From Ruficoccus sp. ZRK36 (lineage in GTDB: Bacteria > Verrucomicrobiota > Verrucomicrobiia > Opitutales > Cerasicoccaceae), in contig NZ_CP080649.1 in NCBI RefSeq assembly GCF_019603315.1, forward strand, positions 2,366,176 to 2,430,175: 64,000 bases of DNA, read 5' to 3'. The position numbers and the translations under genes are program-made. Numbering within the stretch: position 1 is the first letter of the stretch; every line of letters starts with the position of its first letter. The notes below the pieces were generated by a model that had not been told where the DNA came from, made no database searches, and saw only the letters and a program-made list of their open reading frames with translations. Of the stretch, positions 27,725 through 36,392 are shown piece by piece.

Positions 27725-27812
27725 TCGGTGGGATGCTTGTTCGATACGCGTCCGTGCTTTTCTGTTTTGCCACTTGCGGAGTGGAAGGGTAGAACCCGCT
27801 ACAATCCCAACC

Positions 27813-28394
27813 ATGGCGCGTAAATCCAGTCGTAACCTGTGGACGGCCAAGCTGTCCGGTAAACCCGTTCCGGGTGCCAAAGCTCTGGCGACGCCTGCAT
27901 CTGGGGTACGTGTGGCCTTTGAGGGGCTGGTGTTGGGGATCGACCCGAGCCTGCGCGGTAGCGGGCTGGCGCTGGTGGAGTTCCGGCGGGGAAAGACGCC
28001 GCGCCTGCTGGCCAGCGAGACCGTCCGCAATCGCCCGAAGCTGACCTTTCCGGAGTGCTTGGGGAAAATCGCGGAGCGGGTCAGTGTGATGCTTCAGCGG
28101 GAGCCCGCCTGTGTGGCCCTGGAACAGACGATCTATGTGCAGAATTTTCAGACCGCGCAGATCCTCGGAGCTGCCCGTGGAGCGGCCATCGCTCAGGCGG
28201 CCATGCGGGGTGTACCGGTTTATGAATACGCGCCGCTACGGATCAAGCAGGCTGTGGTCGGCGCGGGGCGTGCCAGTAAGGAGCAGGTCGCCAGTATGAT
28301 GAAGGCGCATCTTGGCCTCTTGACCGAGCTGCCCTTCGATGAGTCCGACGCTGCGGCTGCCGCCTGCTGCCACGCCTGGACCTGGCGGGGGTAG
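27813..28394 (+). CDS. ruvC: crossover junction endodeoxyribonuclease RuvC
   Basis: 193 residues. Resolves Holliday junctions. Catalytic acids are Asp44 (GIDPSLRGSG), Glu104 (VALEQT), and Asp176/Asp179 (PFDESDAAAAA). There is an N-terminal extension of roughly 40 basic residues before the first strand, which usual RuvC lacks. The start could be later, but no ATG lies between 27813 and the core. ruvA and ruvB are not in the window. Confidence 0.9.
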   Translation: MARKSSRNLWTAKLSGKPVPGAKALATPASGVRVAFEGLVLGIDPSLRGSGLALVEFRRGKTPRLLASETVRNRPKLTFPECLGKIAERVSVMLQREPACVALEQTIYVQNFQTAQILGAARGAAIAQAAMRGVPVYEYAPLRIKQAVVGAGRASKEQVASMMKAHLGLLTELPFDESDAAAAACCHAWTWRG

Positions 28395-28587
28395 GGCACA
28401 TGTCTCGTAGGTGGCCCCTTCTGAAGCACGAGCGATTAGCGTGCATTAGCGCAGTATTGCCGTGCGGATCTTTATATTAGAATGCTTAAATGTGTGCATT
28501 ACGACTTCTAAGGGGTTGTCGTGGTAGCCATCGCAAATTATTTATACCTGCGTATGGGGTTAAACAATTAATAAAAAGGGTAATTAT

Positions 28588-29175
28588 ATGTCATTTCTAT
28601 TGAGAAAACTATTCCTGGCCGCTGTTCTAAGTGTCGCTGCTACGGCACTTGCTCATGCGGAGCTCACCTACTCGGTGGATAGCGTGAACAAGCTTATCAC
28701 CTTCACGGGGACAGCGACTGGCACTCCTGAGTTTGGTTTGATTTACGATGAAGTTTCATGGTCGATTGATACCATAGTTGGTGGCGAATCCACTGGTGGT
28801 CAGGCAAATCTGAGTTCACCTGCTATCAGTAGTTCAAATAGTTCAATCTCTGATGGACCTTATCTGGATTGCATCTCAGGTGTAGATTCGGGGGCTTACA
28901 TATTGCTTACGCTGAGCCTTGATTCGGATACCGAAACTACGCTGACCGCTGGTGGCTTGAGCTTTTACTACGGTGGTACCGGCAGCTCGAGTGTCGCCTA
29001 TATAGATTCGCTCACCACTTCCGAGATACCCTTCGAAATCGAAGTCGGCACTGGTTTTGGTAGCATTACATACGCGACTGTGCCGGAGCCAGTCCACTAT
29101 AGTGCTGCGGTCATGGTTGGGATGCTCGCGTTTTGCCTGAGCCGCCGAGTGTATAAAAAACGCACGGCCCGCTGA
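28588..29175 (+). CDS. PEP-CTERM-type exported protein
   Basis: 195 residues. The N-terminal signal LFLAAVLSVAATALAHA leads into a Ser/Thr/Gly-rich beta domain. The C-terminus VPEP, hydrophobic segment (AAVMVGMLAFCL) and basic tail (RRVYKKRTAR) form a PEP-CTERM sorting signal for exosortase processing. DNA is less GC-rich than its neighbours. The function of the exported domain is unknown. A terminator follows. Confidence 0.8.
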   Translation: MSFLLRKLFLAAVLSVAATALAHAELTYSVDSVNKLITFTGTATGTPEFGLIYDEVSWSIDTIVGGESTGGQANLSSPAISSSNSSISDGPYLDCISGVDSGAYILLTLSLDSDTETTLTAGGLSFYYGGTGSSSVAYIDSLTTSEIPFEIEVGTGFGSITYATVPEPVHYSAAVMVGMLAFCLSRRVYKKRTAR

Positions 29176-29207
29176 GCTGACTCAGCCTGATTCTCTATTT
29201 ACTTCAA

Positions 29208-29240
29208 ACGTCGCTGGCATCACGTCAGCGGCGTTTTTTT
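29208..29240 (+). terminator. terminator of the PEP-CTERM gene
   Basis: Stem ACGTCGCTG (29208-29216) pairs with CAGCGGCGT (29226-29234, one G-U) and is followed by T7. It lies 33 bp past the stop codon. Confidence 0.88.
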
Positions 29241-29347
29241 ATATGAGAAAGTGGGCATCGCTCCACGTGTGGAATGCGACGGGCGACTCCGTTTGTTTTG
29301 TGAAGGGCAGTGTCTGCAATCGCACTGAAATGGGATGCTATGCTCGC

Positions 29348-29377
29348 AAAAAAAGCCCGGGCGGATGGCCCGGGCTT
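29348..29377 (-). terminator. terminator of the YceI gene
   Basis: Stem AAGCCCGGGC/GCCCGGGCTT (29353-29362 with 29368-29377, loop GGATG). On the minus strand it ends in T7, 35 bp past the YceI stop codon. Confidence 0.92.
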
Positions 29378-29411
29378 GAGAAAGGGGAGCGGCGTGTGGG
29401 CCGCTTAAGAT

Positions 29412-30026
29412 TTACTTGGTGGGGTTCGGTCCGGGGGTGTCCACGATCTTGTGGTGGCCCTGGATGCTCAGCTCGATGGAGACATCGTCACCGACGACAG
29501 GAGCGCCAGCGTCAAGGCCCCACTCGGAGCGCTTGATCTCGGTGGTGGCTTCCCAGCCGTTGATGAGCAGACCCTGGTAGGGGCCGACGCCTTCCTGCTG
29601 GCCGAGGTACTTGACCTTGAGAACGACAGGCTTAGTCACGCCGAGCATGGTGAGGTCGCCGGTGACATCATAGGTGTCAGCGCCGGTCTGCACCCACTTG
29701 GTGCTCTTAAAGGTGATGGTGCCGTATTTCGCTGTGTCGAAATACTCATCCTGCATCAGGTGGTTGTTGCGCTTGGCATTACCGGTATCGATGCTCTTGA
29801 CCTCGATCGTGGCGTTGACCGTGCTCTTGGTCATGTCACTTTCATTGACGGTGATTTCACCGTTGAAGTCACCGAACTTGCCGGGCACCTGGTTAAGGAA
29901 GTGGCGGACCTTAAAGCCGACCTCGGAGTGAACCGGATCGATCGTGAAGATCGTTTGAGCGGCCTGAGCCGGCAGCCATGCCACCGCGCCAAGTGCCAAT
30001 ACAGTGAGGAGTTTGATATGTCTCAT
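29412..30026 (-). CDS. YceI-family periplasmic lipid-binding protein
   Basis: 204 residues. The signal LTVLALGAVAWLPAQA is followed by a YceI lipocalin-like barrel: FTIDPVHSEVGFKVRHFL, GKFGDFNGEI, MQDEYFDTAKYGTITFKST and GDLTMLGVTKPVVL. YceI proteins bind isoprenoid or polyisoprenoid chains in the periplasm. It is downstream of the sigma/anti-sigma pair (30.0-31.4 kb) on the same strand with a 31-bp gap, so it may be a target or co-transcribed. Confidence 0.93.
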   Translation of the reverse strand: MRHIKLLTVLALGAVAWLPAQAAQTIFTIDPVHSEVGFKVRHFLNQVPGKFGDFNGEITVNESDMTKSTVNATIEVKSIDTGNAKRNNHLMQDEYFDTAKYGTITFKSTKWVQTGADTYDVTGDLTMLGVTKPVVLKVKYLGQQEGVGPYQGLLINGWEATTEIKRSEWGLDAGAPVVGDDVSIELSIQGHHKIVDTPGPNPTK

Positions 30027-30057
30027 GCTGATAGGTTAGGGTTTGTAAGCCCTCATC

Positions 30058-30858
30058 CTATAGCAGGTCATCCATTTCTGCAACTGGTGCACGAACAATT
30101 AGCACGCAGAGATTTTCAGGCCCCTGCCAGGCCATAATGGAAAGATCCTTACGCTGGAAAACAACGGGAATGCCATTATCGGGAACACGGCCTTTGCCGA
30201 GCGACTTGTCCAAAAGGTAGAGGCAGAAGGTGTCGTCCCCCTTCATTTCGATAAAGCTGATGAGCTTACCGTTGATCTCGAAGGTTCCAAAACCGACCTC
30301 GGCCAGTGCGTCCACCTTGGGGGGGAGCATGCCGGGGGCACGCAGCCCGGAGGAGTTGAGCTGGTGGCGGATCTGGTCCAGGTCGGAAACGTTTGCGCTG
30401 AGTTTGGGGTCGCGGGCGAAATGCTCGCCGATGCGGTCGTAGTACTGGTCCAGATCGGGCTCGGCCTCGACCTGGCTCGGGTCGAGCAGGATGGCCCCGA
30501 AGCCGAAGAGGATGACCACAGTCGCGGCGATAGAGATGATGCTGGAGCGCTTCCACCAGGGGCGCTGGCCGGGGATGGGCGAAGAGGCAGCAGGCTCGGG
30601 AGCGGACTGCTCAGGGAAAGGTATGGTCTTACGGTCGGGGTCGAGCGCGAGGAGCTTGTCTTTGAGGTCGGCGGGGGGCTGAACGTCAGCGAGCTTACCA
30701 GCAAAGATTTCGTCAAAGTTCTGCTCATCCTCAAACCACTGGGCCAGCTCGGGGTCCTGCTCAGCCATCGCCAGGGCTTCGGCGAAGACTGCTTCGTCGA
30801 TATCCGGCATATCCGCGCGGTAGGCGCTGAGAATGGCTTTGGCTTCAGTTCGGTCCAT
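30058..30858 (-). CDS. probable membrane anti-sigma factor
   Basis: 266 residues. The acidic helical N-terminus (AKAILSAYRADMPDIDEAVF) is followed by one membrane segment (SSIISIAATVVILFGFGAILL, about 106-126) and a periplasmic domain of about 130 residues. That architecture, immediately after an ECF sigma gene (21-bp gap), is typical of a transmembrane anti-sigma factor. It has no ZAS zinc motif (HxxxCxxC) and no close family could be named from sequence. Confidence 0.75.
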   Translation of the reverse strand: MDRTEAKAILSAYRADMPDIDEAVFAEALAMAEQDPELAQWFEDEQNFDEIFAGKLADVQPPADLKDKLLALDPDRKTIPFPEQSAPEPAASSPIPGQRPWWKRSSIISIAATVVILFGFGAILLDPSQVEAEPDLDQYYDRIGEHFARDPKLSANVSDLDQIRHQLNSSGLRAPGMLPPKVDALAEVGFGTFEINGKLISFIEMKGDDTFCLYLLDKSLGKGRVPDNGIPVVFQRKDLSIMAWQGPENLCVLIVRAPVAEMDDLL

Positions 30859-30879
30859 GGTTGGTTAGCGGCAGAAGGA

Positions 30880-31389
30880 TCAGGAGGCGGTGCGGTTACT
30901 CAGGAGGATGGTTTTGAGTTGAGCCTTACCCCGTGAAAGCCTGGACATGACGGTCCCGATGGGGATATCCAGGACCGAGGCAATTTCTTTGTAGCTGAGC
31001 TCCTTAAGGTAAAAGAGGGTAAGCGGTGTGCGGTAGGCTTCGTCGACCTGGTCGAGTGCATCGACAGCGCTTTTGCCATCGAGAGTACGCGCGATGCCGG
31101 GCTCGACGGCCGGGGCTTCCACTTCAAGAATTTCGTTTTCCTGAGTAGTGACATTGGCCGATCGACGGCGCAGGCGCAGGAACTCACGGTAGAGGGTAGT
31201 GAAGAGCCACGACTTGACCTTGGCGGCATCCCGGAGGCTGTCGCCTTTTTCCGCGTAAATAACGAAAGTCTGCTGTGTGAGGTCGGAGGCTTCATGCTCG
31301 TTTTTCGCCAGTGAATACGCGAAGCGGTACAGAGGAGTATAGTACTCCTCCACCAGCTCGCTGAAATTCAGTTTGGCGTGATCAGACAT
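30880..31389 (-). CDS. ECF-type RNA polymerase sigma factor
   Basis: 169 residues from ATG 31389 (TTG at 31398 is possible). Region 2 is YTPLYRFAYSLAKNEHEAS-DLTQQTFV, with VKSWLFTTLYREFLRLRR (promoter -10 contact); region 4 is LTLFYLKELSYKEIASVL followed by PIGTVMSRLSRGKAQL. It directs RNA polymerase to an unknown regulon, probably autoregulated with the adjacent anti-sigma gene. Confidence 0.93.
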   Translation of the reverse strand: MSDHAKLNFSELVEEYYTPLYRFAYSLAKNEHEASDLTQQTFVIYAEKGDSLRDAAKVKSWLFTTLYREFLRLRRRSANVTTQENEILEVEAPAVEPGIARTLDGKSAVDALDQVDEAYRTPLTLFYLKELSYKEIASVLDIPIGTVMSRLSRGKAQLKTILLSNRTAS

Positions 31390-31496
31390 GAGAGGCAAAA
31401 CAGCTCAGGGATATTCCCGAGTTTGGCAAGAAATTAGCAGTATATGATAGTTTGTGAAAAGGGTGTAAAAGCCTGTGATTGGCGGCTTTATTGGCG

Positions 31497-32582
31497 TCAG
31501 CCGAGGATGAGCATGGCATCGCCGTAACTGTAGAATCTGTACTCCATGGCAATAGCCTCGGCGTATAGCTCTTTCAACCATTTAATCCCGTCGGTGCTGC
31601 CGGGAGTCAGGAAAGCCGAGACCAGACACAGCAGGGTGGAGCGGGGCAGGTGGAAATTTGTGATCAGCCCCTCAGCGCTGGAGCAGACAGCGGGCGGGTA
31701 GACGAAGAGGTCGGCCTCACCCACATAGGTCTCGCTCAGGTCGGCCCCGGCGGGAGCCTTGCGGGTGTAGTCCTCGCAGGCACGCAGGCTGGTCGTGCCG
31801 ACAGCTATGCGGGGGCCATCCGCTTTGTTGGCGAGGGCCTGCCGGGCCTGAGGTGGGATCTCGTAAATCTCGCGGTGGATGAGGTGATCCTCGATGCGCT
31901 CGGCCTTGATGGGCTGAAAGGTGTCGAGCCCGACATGCAGGCGCACATCGTAGAAGCGTGCTCCGTCCCGCACCACAGTGGCCAGCAGCTCCGGGGTGAA
32001 ATGCAGCCCGGCGGTGGGGGCGGCAGCTGCGACCTTGTGGGAGGGGTCGGCGTAAACGGTCTGGTAGCGTGTCTCGTCGAGCTGGCGCAGCGAGGGGTCG
32101 GCCTCGCGGCTGCGCTCAATGTACGGAGGCAGGGGGACCTCACCGATGCGGTCGGTCAGGGCGATGACGTTTTTATCCACCCCTTCCACGGAAAAGTGTA
32201 CCAGTCGCTCGCCGGTAGGCTTCACGTCGAGGACTTCGGCCAGGTAGCCGGGGCCGGAAAAGGTGGAGCCGGGCTGGAGCTTTTTACCGGGCTTGAGCAG
32301 GCACCAGAAGCGGTCTTTATCGCGGTCGGGGTGCAGGAGCAGGCACTCGACAGCGCCACCGGTGACGCGCTGGCCACGCAGGCGGGCCTTGAAGACGGAT
32401 GCGCTGTTGCGGAAGAAACGCGTGCCCGTCGGCAGGTGCTTGGGCAGCTCTCGGAAGACGGTGTGCGTGACTTCGCGGGTGGTGCGATTGACGACCATGA
32501 GCCGGGACTCGTCCCGCTGTTGAGCCGGGACCTGCGCGATCAGTTCCGGGGGCAGCGGATAGTCGAATACGTCGGTGTTCAT
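31497..32582 (-). CDS. queA: S-adenosylmethionine:tRNA ribosyltransferase-isomerase
   Basis: 361 residues. Transfers ribosyl from SAM to preQ1 in tRNA, giving epoxyqueuosine. Family blocks include FDYPLPPELIAQVP, RDESRLMVV, AAPTAGLHFTPELL, HVGLDTFQPIK and NFHLPRSTLLCLVSAF. ATG 32582 gives the normal length; an in-frame extension to 33131 overlaps the divergent PPK2 gene and is rejected. Confidence 0.96.
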   Translation of the reverse strand: MNTDVFDYPLPPELIAQVPAQQRDESRLMVVNRTTREVTHTVFRELPKHLPTGTRFFRNSASVFKARLRGQRVTGGAVECLLLHPDRDKDRFWCLLKPGKKLQPGSTFSGPGYLAEVLDVKPTGERLVHFSVEGVDKNVIALTDRIGEVPLPPYIERSREADPSLRQLDETRYQTVYADPSHKVAAAAPTAGLHFTPELLATVVRDGARFYDVRLHVGLDTFQPIKAERIEDHLIHREIYEIPPQARQALANKADGPRIAVGTTSLRACEDYTRKAPAGADLSETYVGEADLFVYPPAVCSSAEGLITNFHLPRSTLLCLVSAFLTPGSTDGIKWLKELYAEAIAMEYRFYSYGDAMLILG

Positions 32583-32753
32583 CGGAAAGCGGACATTTGT
32601 CGGTGGTCTTTGGCACAGGGTCAATGGCCAACTGTGTAAAGAATGCCGGTGGCAAGCGGGGGCTGGCGCAAGTTTCGCGTGACAGGCCTTACTGGTTGGT
32701 GCGGGTGTTGTTATGGGCTTGTTACGAGCTGTCGTTGTGTCAGTATTTCTGAC

Positions 32754-33692
32754 ATGAAGAAGAAATCCCTTAAGCCTGATGCCTCTCTCACCATCAAGCT
32801 CGGCGAGAGCGATACTGTGAAACTCAAACTCGGGGATGTGATGGTCCCACCGGGGAAGCCGATCAGCCTGAAGAAGGACTTCGATCCGGCCTTTACCGCC
32901 GACTACAAAAACGAAAAGGCGGCCAAGGCCAAGGTGCGGGCGAACGTCAAACGCCTGAGCAAGCTGCAGGATATGCTCTACGCGCAGGACAAGTACAGCG
33001 TGCTGATCATCTTTCAGGCCATGGACGCGGCGGGTAAGGACGGGGTCATCAAGCATGTCATGTCCGGCGTCAATCCGCAGGGCTGCCAGGTGACGAGTTT
33101 TAAGACCCCTTCGTCCGAGGAACTCGACCACGACTACCTCTGGCGGTCGATAAAGGCGCTGCCTCGCCGGGGCGAAATCGGGATCTTTAACCGCTCACAC
33201 TACGAGGAGGTGCTGATCACCAAGGTGCACCCGGAGATCCTTGAGCGGCAGAAGCTGCCTCCGTCTGCCCGCGGTGAAGACGTCTACGAGAAGCGCTACG
33301 AGCAGATTAACCACTTTGAGAACTATCTGGTCGAGAACGGGACCATCATCCTGAAATTTTTCCTCAACCTGTCGAAAAAGGAGCAGGCCCGTCGCTTTCT
33401 GGCGCGAGTGGAGAACCCGGACAAGAACTGGAAGTTCTCCGATGCCGACTATGCCGAGCGCCAGCACTGGGATGCCTATCAGGAGGCGTATGAGACCTGC
33501 ATCAACAGGACCAGCACCTCGCATGCGCCGTGGTTTGTGATCCCGGCGGACCATAAGTGGTTCACGCGGCTGGCGGTGTCCGAGGCGATCGTACGCTCGC
33601 TCTCGCTGCTGCCGCTCGCATACCCGACGGTCAGCGCCGAGCATAAAAAAATGATCACCGCCATCGGCAAAAAACTGAAAAAAGAAGTTTAG
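32754..33692 (+). CDS. ppk2: polyphosphate kinase 2 family protein
   Basis: 312 residues. Uses polyphosphate to phosphorylate nucleotides. Walker A MDAAGKDG lies at 90-97, the lid/Walker B block IFNRSHYEEVL at 144-154, and FFLNLSKKEQARRFLARVENP, KNWKFSDADYAERQHWDAY and SHAPWFVIPADHKWF are typical PPK2. Single-domain length suggests an AMP- or NDP-phosphorylating class; the nucleotide preference cannot be set from sequence. Divergent from queA. Confidence 0.94.
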   Translation: MKKKSLKPDASLTIKLGESDTVKLKLGDVMVPPGKPISLKKDFDPAFTADYKNEKAAKAKVRANVKRLSKLQDMLYAQDKYSVLIIFQAMDAAGKDGVIKHVMSGVNPQGCQVTSFKTPSSEELDHDYLWRSIKALPRRGEIGIFNRSHYEEVLITKVHPEILERQKLPPSARGEDVYEKRYEQINHFENYLVENGTIILKFFLNLSKKEQARRFLARVENPDKNWKFSDADYAERQHWDAYQEAYETCINRTSTSHAPWFVIPADHKWFTRLAVSEAIVRSLSLLPLAYPTVSAEHKKMITAIGKKLKKEV

Positions 33693-33812
33693 GGCGGGGG
33701 AGCACGCGAGACTGCCGATTGGGGCGAGCGCGCATGGGGTTTATGCAGCGAATGCGGCTCCAGCCGGAGCTTGCTTTGGGGGAATTTTCTGCTAGGTTAT
33801 TGGCGGATTATT

Positions 33813-34448
33813 ATGTCCGAGAGTAATGCCATGACCGGAGCCCTGGCGTCCCCGGCTGCATCCCATGCGGCCGAGGCGGATACCGATATGTCTCTGGTCA
33901 AGCAGGTGCAGGCGGGCGAGGTCTCGGCCTACGACAAACTCGTCGTGAAGTACCGGGAGCGTTTATACGCAGTGGTTTACAATCTTACCGGTAATCGGGA
34001 AGACGCCAACGACCTGGCACAGGAAGCCTTTATTAAAGCCTTTCGCTCGATCCATCTTTTCCGCGGGAAGTCCTCGTTTTTCACCTGGCTGTACCGGATC
34101 GCGGTCAACAATACGCTGACCCACCTCAAGCGTAACCGCATGCGCCGCTTTCTGAGCCTGGAAAAAGTGGACGAAGAAGTTCACAGCTCGGACATCCTGG
34201 AGAAGCTGACGGCCCGTAATCGCTCGGATAAACCGGCGCTGATGCACGAGTTACAGGAAAAATTGAACGAAGCGCTCCAGAAATTGTCTCTTAAACATAG
34301 GACTGTTGTTGTGCTGTTCGAAATTGAGGGATTAAGCCATCAGGAAATCGCCGAGATCACCAAGACCTCGGAGGGTACTGTACGCTCACGCCTTCACTAT
34401 GCGAAGCAGCAGCTTCAGGCCAGTTTGAAGGAATATCTGGAACAATAG
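33813..34448 (+). CDS. RpoE-like sigma factor
   Basis: 211 residues. Region 2 is YDKLVVKYRERLYAVVYNL with REDANDLAQEAFIKAF and FFTWLYRIAVNNTLTHLKR; region 4 is HRTVVVLFEIEGLSHQEIAE plus SEGTVRSRLHYAKQQL. The N-terminal Ala-rich 25 residues look disordered. ATG 33813 is chosen; the extension to 33771 is unsupported. It heads an apparent unit with a small membrane protein and an HtrA-like protein, the same order as envelope-stress operons (sigmaE, anti-sigma, DegP-like). Confidence 0.94.
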   Translation: MSESNAMTGALASPAASHAAEADTDMSLVKQVQAGEVSAYDKLVVKYRERLYAVVYNLTGNREDANDLAQEAFIKAFRSIHLFRGKSSFFTWLYRIAVNNTLTHLKRNRMRRFLSLEKVDEEVHSSDILEKLTARNRSDKPALMHELQEKLNEALQKLSLKHRTVVVLFEIEGLSHQEIAEITKTSEGTVRSRLHYAKQQLQASLKEYLEQ

Positions 34449-34473
34449 CTGCTAAGTCCCGAATCTTTATTCT

Positions 34474-35037
34474 ATGCAGGATCATCAAAAGCCTCAATCC
34501 TCTCACGTCTCGGTCGAAGATCTTCTGCGCCTCAAGCGCTATGAGAAACCCGACCAGGCCTATTGGGAACGCTTTGATCGTGAGCTCCACCAGAAATCCT
34601 GGCAGGCTCTCGCTAAACCTCAGCCCGCTCTGTGGCGTGGCTTGAAAGCCGTTGGCGGCAAGTTGTTTGTCCCTGCTCTGCCGTTGTCGGCAGCGGCAGC
34701 GTTTGTAGTGGCATTCAGCCTCAATCATTTTCCGGCCTACGTGGCGTCCGGCCCGTCTGAGCAGCCCGTGTACACGGCCTCGGCTCCGGTCAGCGTGGAC
34801 CGTGCAGCCCCGGTGGCAGGCATGGCCAAGGACTTTTCCGATGGCAGCCATCAGGCGACCTTCGTGGTCGGCCAGTTTGACAGCCGCGACAGCACCTCTA
34901 ATACCGGAAACGTAACCATGGTAGCGGCTTCCCGCCCCATGCCGGTGGAGTCGAACCACAATGTCCACTACGTCGGCGGCTCGTTCGACGGTGGCTTTGG
35001 GTCCGAAAGCCCCACTGCTCAAGCACGCGTCTACTAA
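34474..35037 (+). CDS. candidate anti-sigma protein, single membrane segment
   Basis: 187 residues. The helical N-terminus (SVEDLLRLKRYEKPDQAYWE, then RFDRELHQKSWQAL) precedes one hydrophobic segment (FVPALPLSAAAAFVVAFSL, about 66-86) and a low-complexity tail of about 100 residues. It follows the RpoE-like gene by 25 bp, so anti-sigma function is inferred from position and topology; no known anti-sigma motif was seen. Confidence 0.7.
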   Translation: MQDHQKPQSSHVSVEDLLRLKRYEKPDQAYWERFDRELHQKSWQALAKPQPALWRGLKAVGGKLFVPALPLSAAAAFVVAFSLNHFPAYVASGPSEQPVYTASAPVSVDRAAPVAGMAKDFSDGSHQATFVVGQFDSRDSTSNTGNVTMVAASRPMPVESNHNVHYVGGSFDGGFGSESPTAQARVY

Positions 35038-35061
35038 GGTCTACGTCATGAATAAGACGGC

Positions 35062-36294
35062 ATGGATGCGAGTTGGGCTCGCGTTGGTTTTTTTTTGAGC
35101 GGATGGGTCGCCCAGGCGGCTCCTGAGAGCACGAATAGTGGCGGGCCTCTGGCTCTGCAAAAGCGCGTCATCGATATTTACCGGGCCAACGAAAAGGCCG
35201 TGGTGAAGGTGTTTGCGGCCTTTGACGGGAAGCAGCCCGGCGGCAAGTCGGTGCTATTCATCGGGACGGGCTTCTACATCAGTAAGGAAGGCCACATCCT
35301 GACCAATACGAACGTGACCTACGGGGCGGATCGGATCTGGGTCGAGCGTAACGGTATCGCCTATGCCGCAGAGCTGATCGGCAGCGATCCGCTGACGAAT
35401 GTCTCGATCATCAAAGTTTTTGCCCTGCCGGCGGATTTTCAGTTTCTGCGGCTGAGTGACTCGCCAGACGCGCCGCCGATCGGCTCGTTTCTGGTCGCCT
35501 TGACGTGTGAGCTGGGGCAGGACCCCGGCCCCTCGCTCGGGCTGGTCTCCGGCTGGAACACCAACTACGGCGAGCGCGTGCTGCCGACGATTTACCTGCG
35601 CTCGGACATCCCCTCCGACGGTGGCGAGGGCGGCTCCCCGGTGTTTGATGTAAACGGCTCGCTGGTCGGGATGCTCATCGTAGCTCTGCCTGAGATCCGC
35701 TCGTCCTTTATCCTGCCTGCGCGCGCCATCCAGCGTATCCGCGACGACATACTTTTCTCCGGTAAGGTCACCTATGCGTACTTCGGGCTGCAGACCCGGC
35801 AGAAGTCCAATCTCGACAGCGGCCCGTGGGTCGAAGTCGAAGGCCTGGTCGAAGCCGGCCCGGCCGCTCAGGCTGGCTTGAAAGTCGGCGACAAGGTCCT
35901 GGAGATGGGCGACTTTACGATTACAACGGATGCGGACCTGCGGATTGCGTCGTTTTACCAGCGTCCGGACGAGTTTGTGCCCTTGCTGATCGAGCGTGAC
36001 GGTGAGCGCATGGAGCTGAGTGTGAAGCCCGGTGCGCGTGAGGCACCGCCCTCAGCGATGCCGCCGGTCGGCGCGAATACCCCGCAGGCGGAGGATGCCG
36101 CTGTTTCAGAAGGCGAGGCCAGCGCTCCTGTCGCACAGGAGACCGATGCCGATGTGGCTCAGCAGAGCACAGAGGCAGCAGAGGAACCCGCCTCAGCCCA
36201 GGAGCAACCGGCTACTGCGAAAAACAGCGCTGAGAATGGGGCGGGCGATTCCGAGAACAAGTCGGAGAAGGCTGAAGAATCCCCGGCCTCCTGA
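35062..36294 (+). CDS. HtrA-like PDZ protein lacking the catalytic triad; N-terminus frameshifted
   Basis: 410 residues in the open frame from ATG 35062. A trypsin-like domain (about 40-240) aligns with DegP, but all three catalytic residues differ: His in TNNHVV is Asn in TNTNVT, Asp in TDLAVLKV is Asn in TNVSIIKV, and Ser in GNSGG is Gly in GEGGS. One PDZ domain follows (WVEVEGLVEAGPAAQAGLKVGDKVLEM region), then a Glu/Ala-rich disordered tail. The natural start appears to be ATG 35048 (AAGG upstream), coding NKTAWMRVGLALVFF, which meets a TGA at the T9 run; one extra T would join it to LSGWVAQAA and complete a signal peptide. Likely a periplasmic pseudoprotease of the sigma-factor unit. Confidence 0.8.
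   Translation: MDASWARVGFFLSGWVAQAAPESTNSGGPLALQKRVIDIYRANEKAVVKVFAAFDGKQPGGKSVLFIGTGFYISKEGHILTNTNVTYGADRIWVERNGIAYAAELIGSDPLTNVSIIKVFALPADFQFLRLSDSPDAPPIGSFLVALTCELGQDPGPSLGLVSGWNTNYGERVLPTIYLRSDIPSDGGEGGSPVFDVNGSLVGMLIVALPEIRSSFILPARAIQRIRDDILFSGKVTYAYFGLQTRQKSNLDSGPWVEVEGLVEAGPAAQAGLKVGDKVLEMGDFTITTDADLRIASFYQRPDEFVPLLIERDGERMELSVKPGAREAPPSAMPPVGANTPQAEDAAVSEGEASAPVAQETDADVAQQSTEAAEEPASAQEQPATAKNSAENGAGDSENKSEKAEESPAS
35088..35096 (+). repeat. T9 homopolymer inside the HtrA-like signal-peptide codons
   Basis: Nine consecutive T residues. Upstream frame (from ATG 35048) and downstream frame differ by one base across this run; ten T would give a continuous signal peptide. A candidate for slippage, phase variation or an assembly error. 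Confidence 0.85.
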
Positions 36295-36392
36295 TGAGGC
36301 AACGCGTATCCAATGTTTGGATACGGATTTAGCTAAGCTACCATCTCATCTGCCTACGAGCACGGATGTGTGCTCGGGGATGTGGTATTTAA

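Noticed and set aside
32583-33131. N-terminal extension of queA
   Set aside because: It crosses the divergent PPK2 gene; QueA homologues begin at the residues coded from 32582.
36305-36325. CGTATCCAA/TTGGATACG palindrome, similar to GTATCC...GGATAC at 56819-56836
   Set aside because: The second copy lies inside the phage protease coding sequence with a different loop; two similar short dyads are not enough to claim a repeat family or attachment site.
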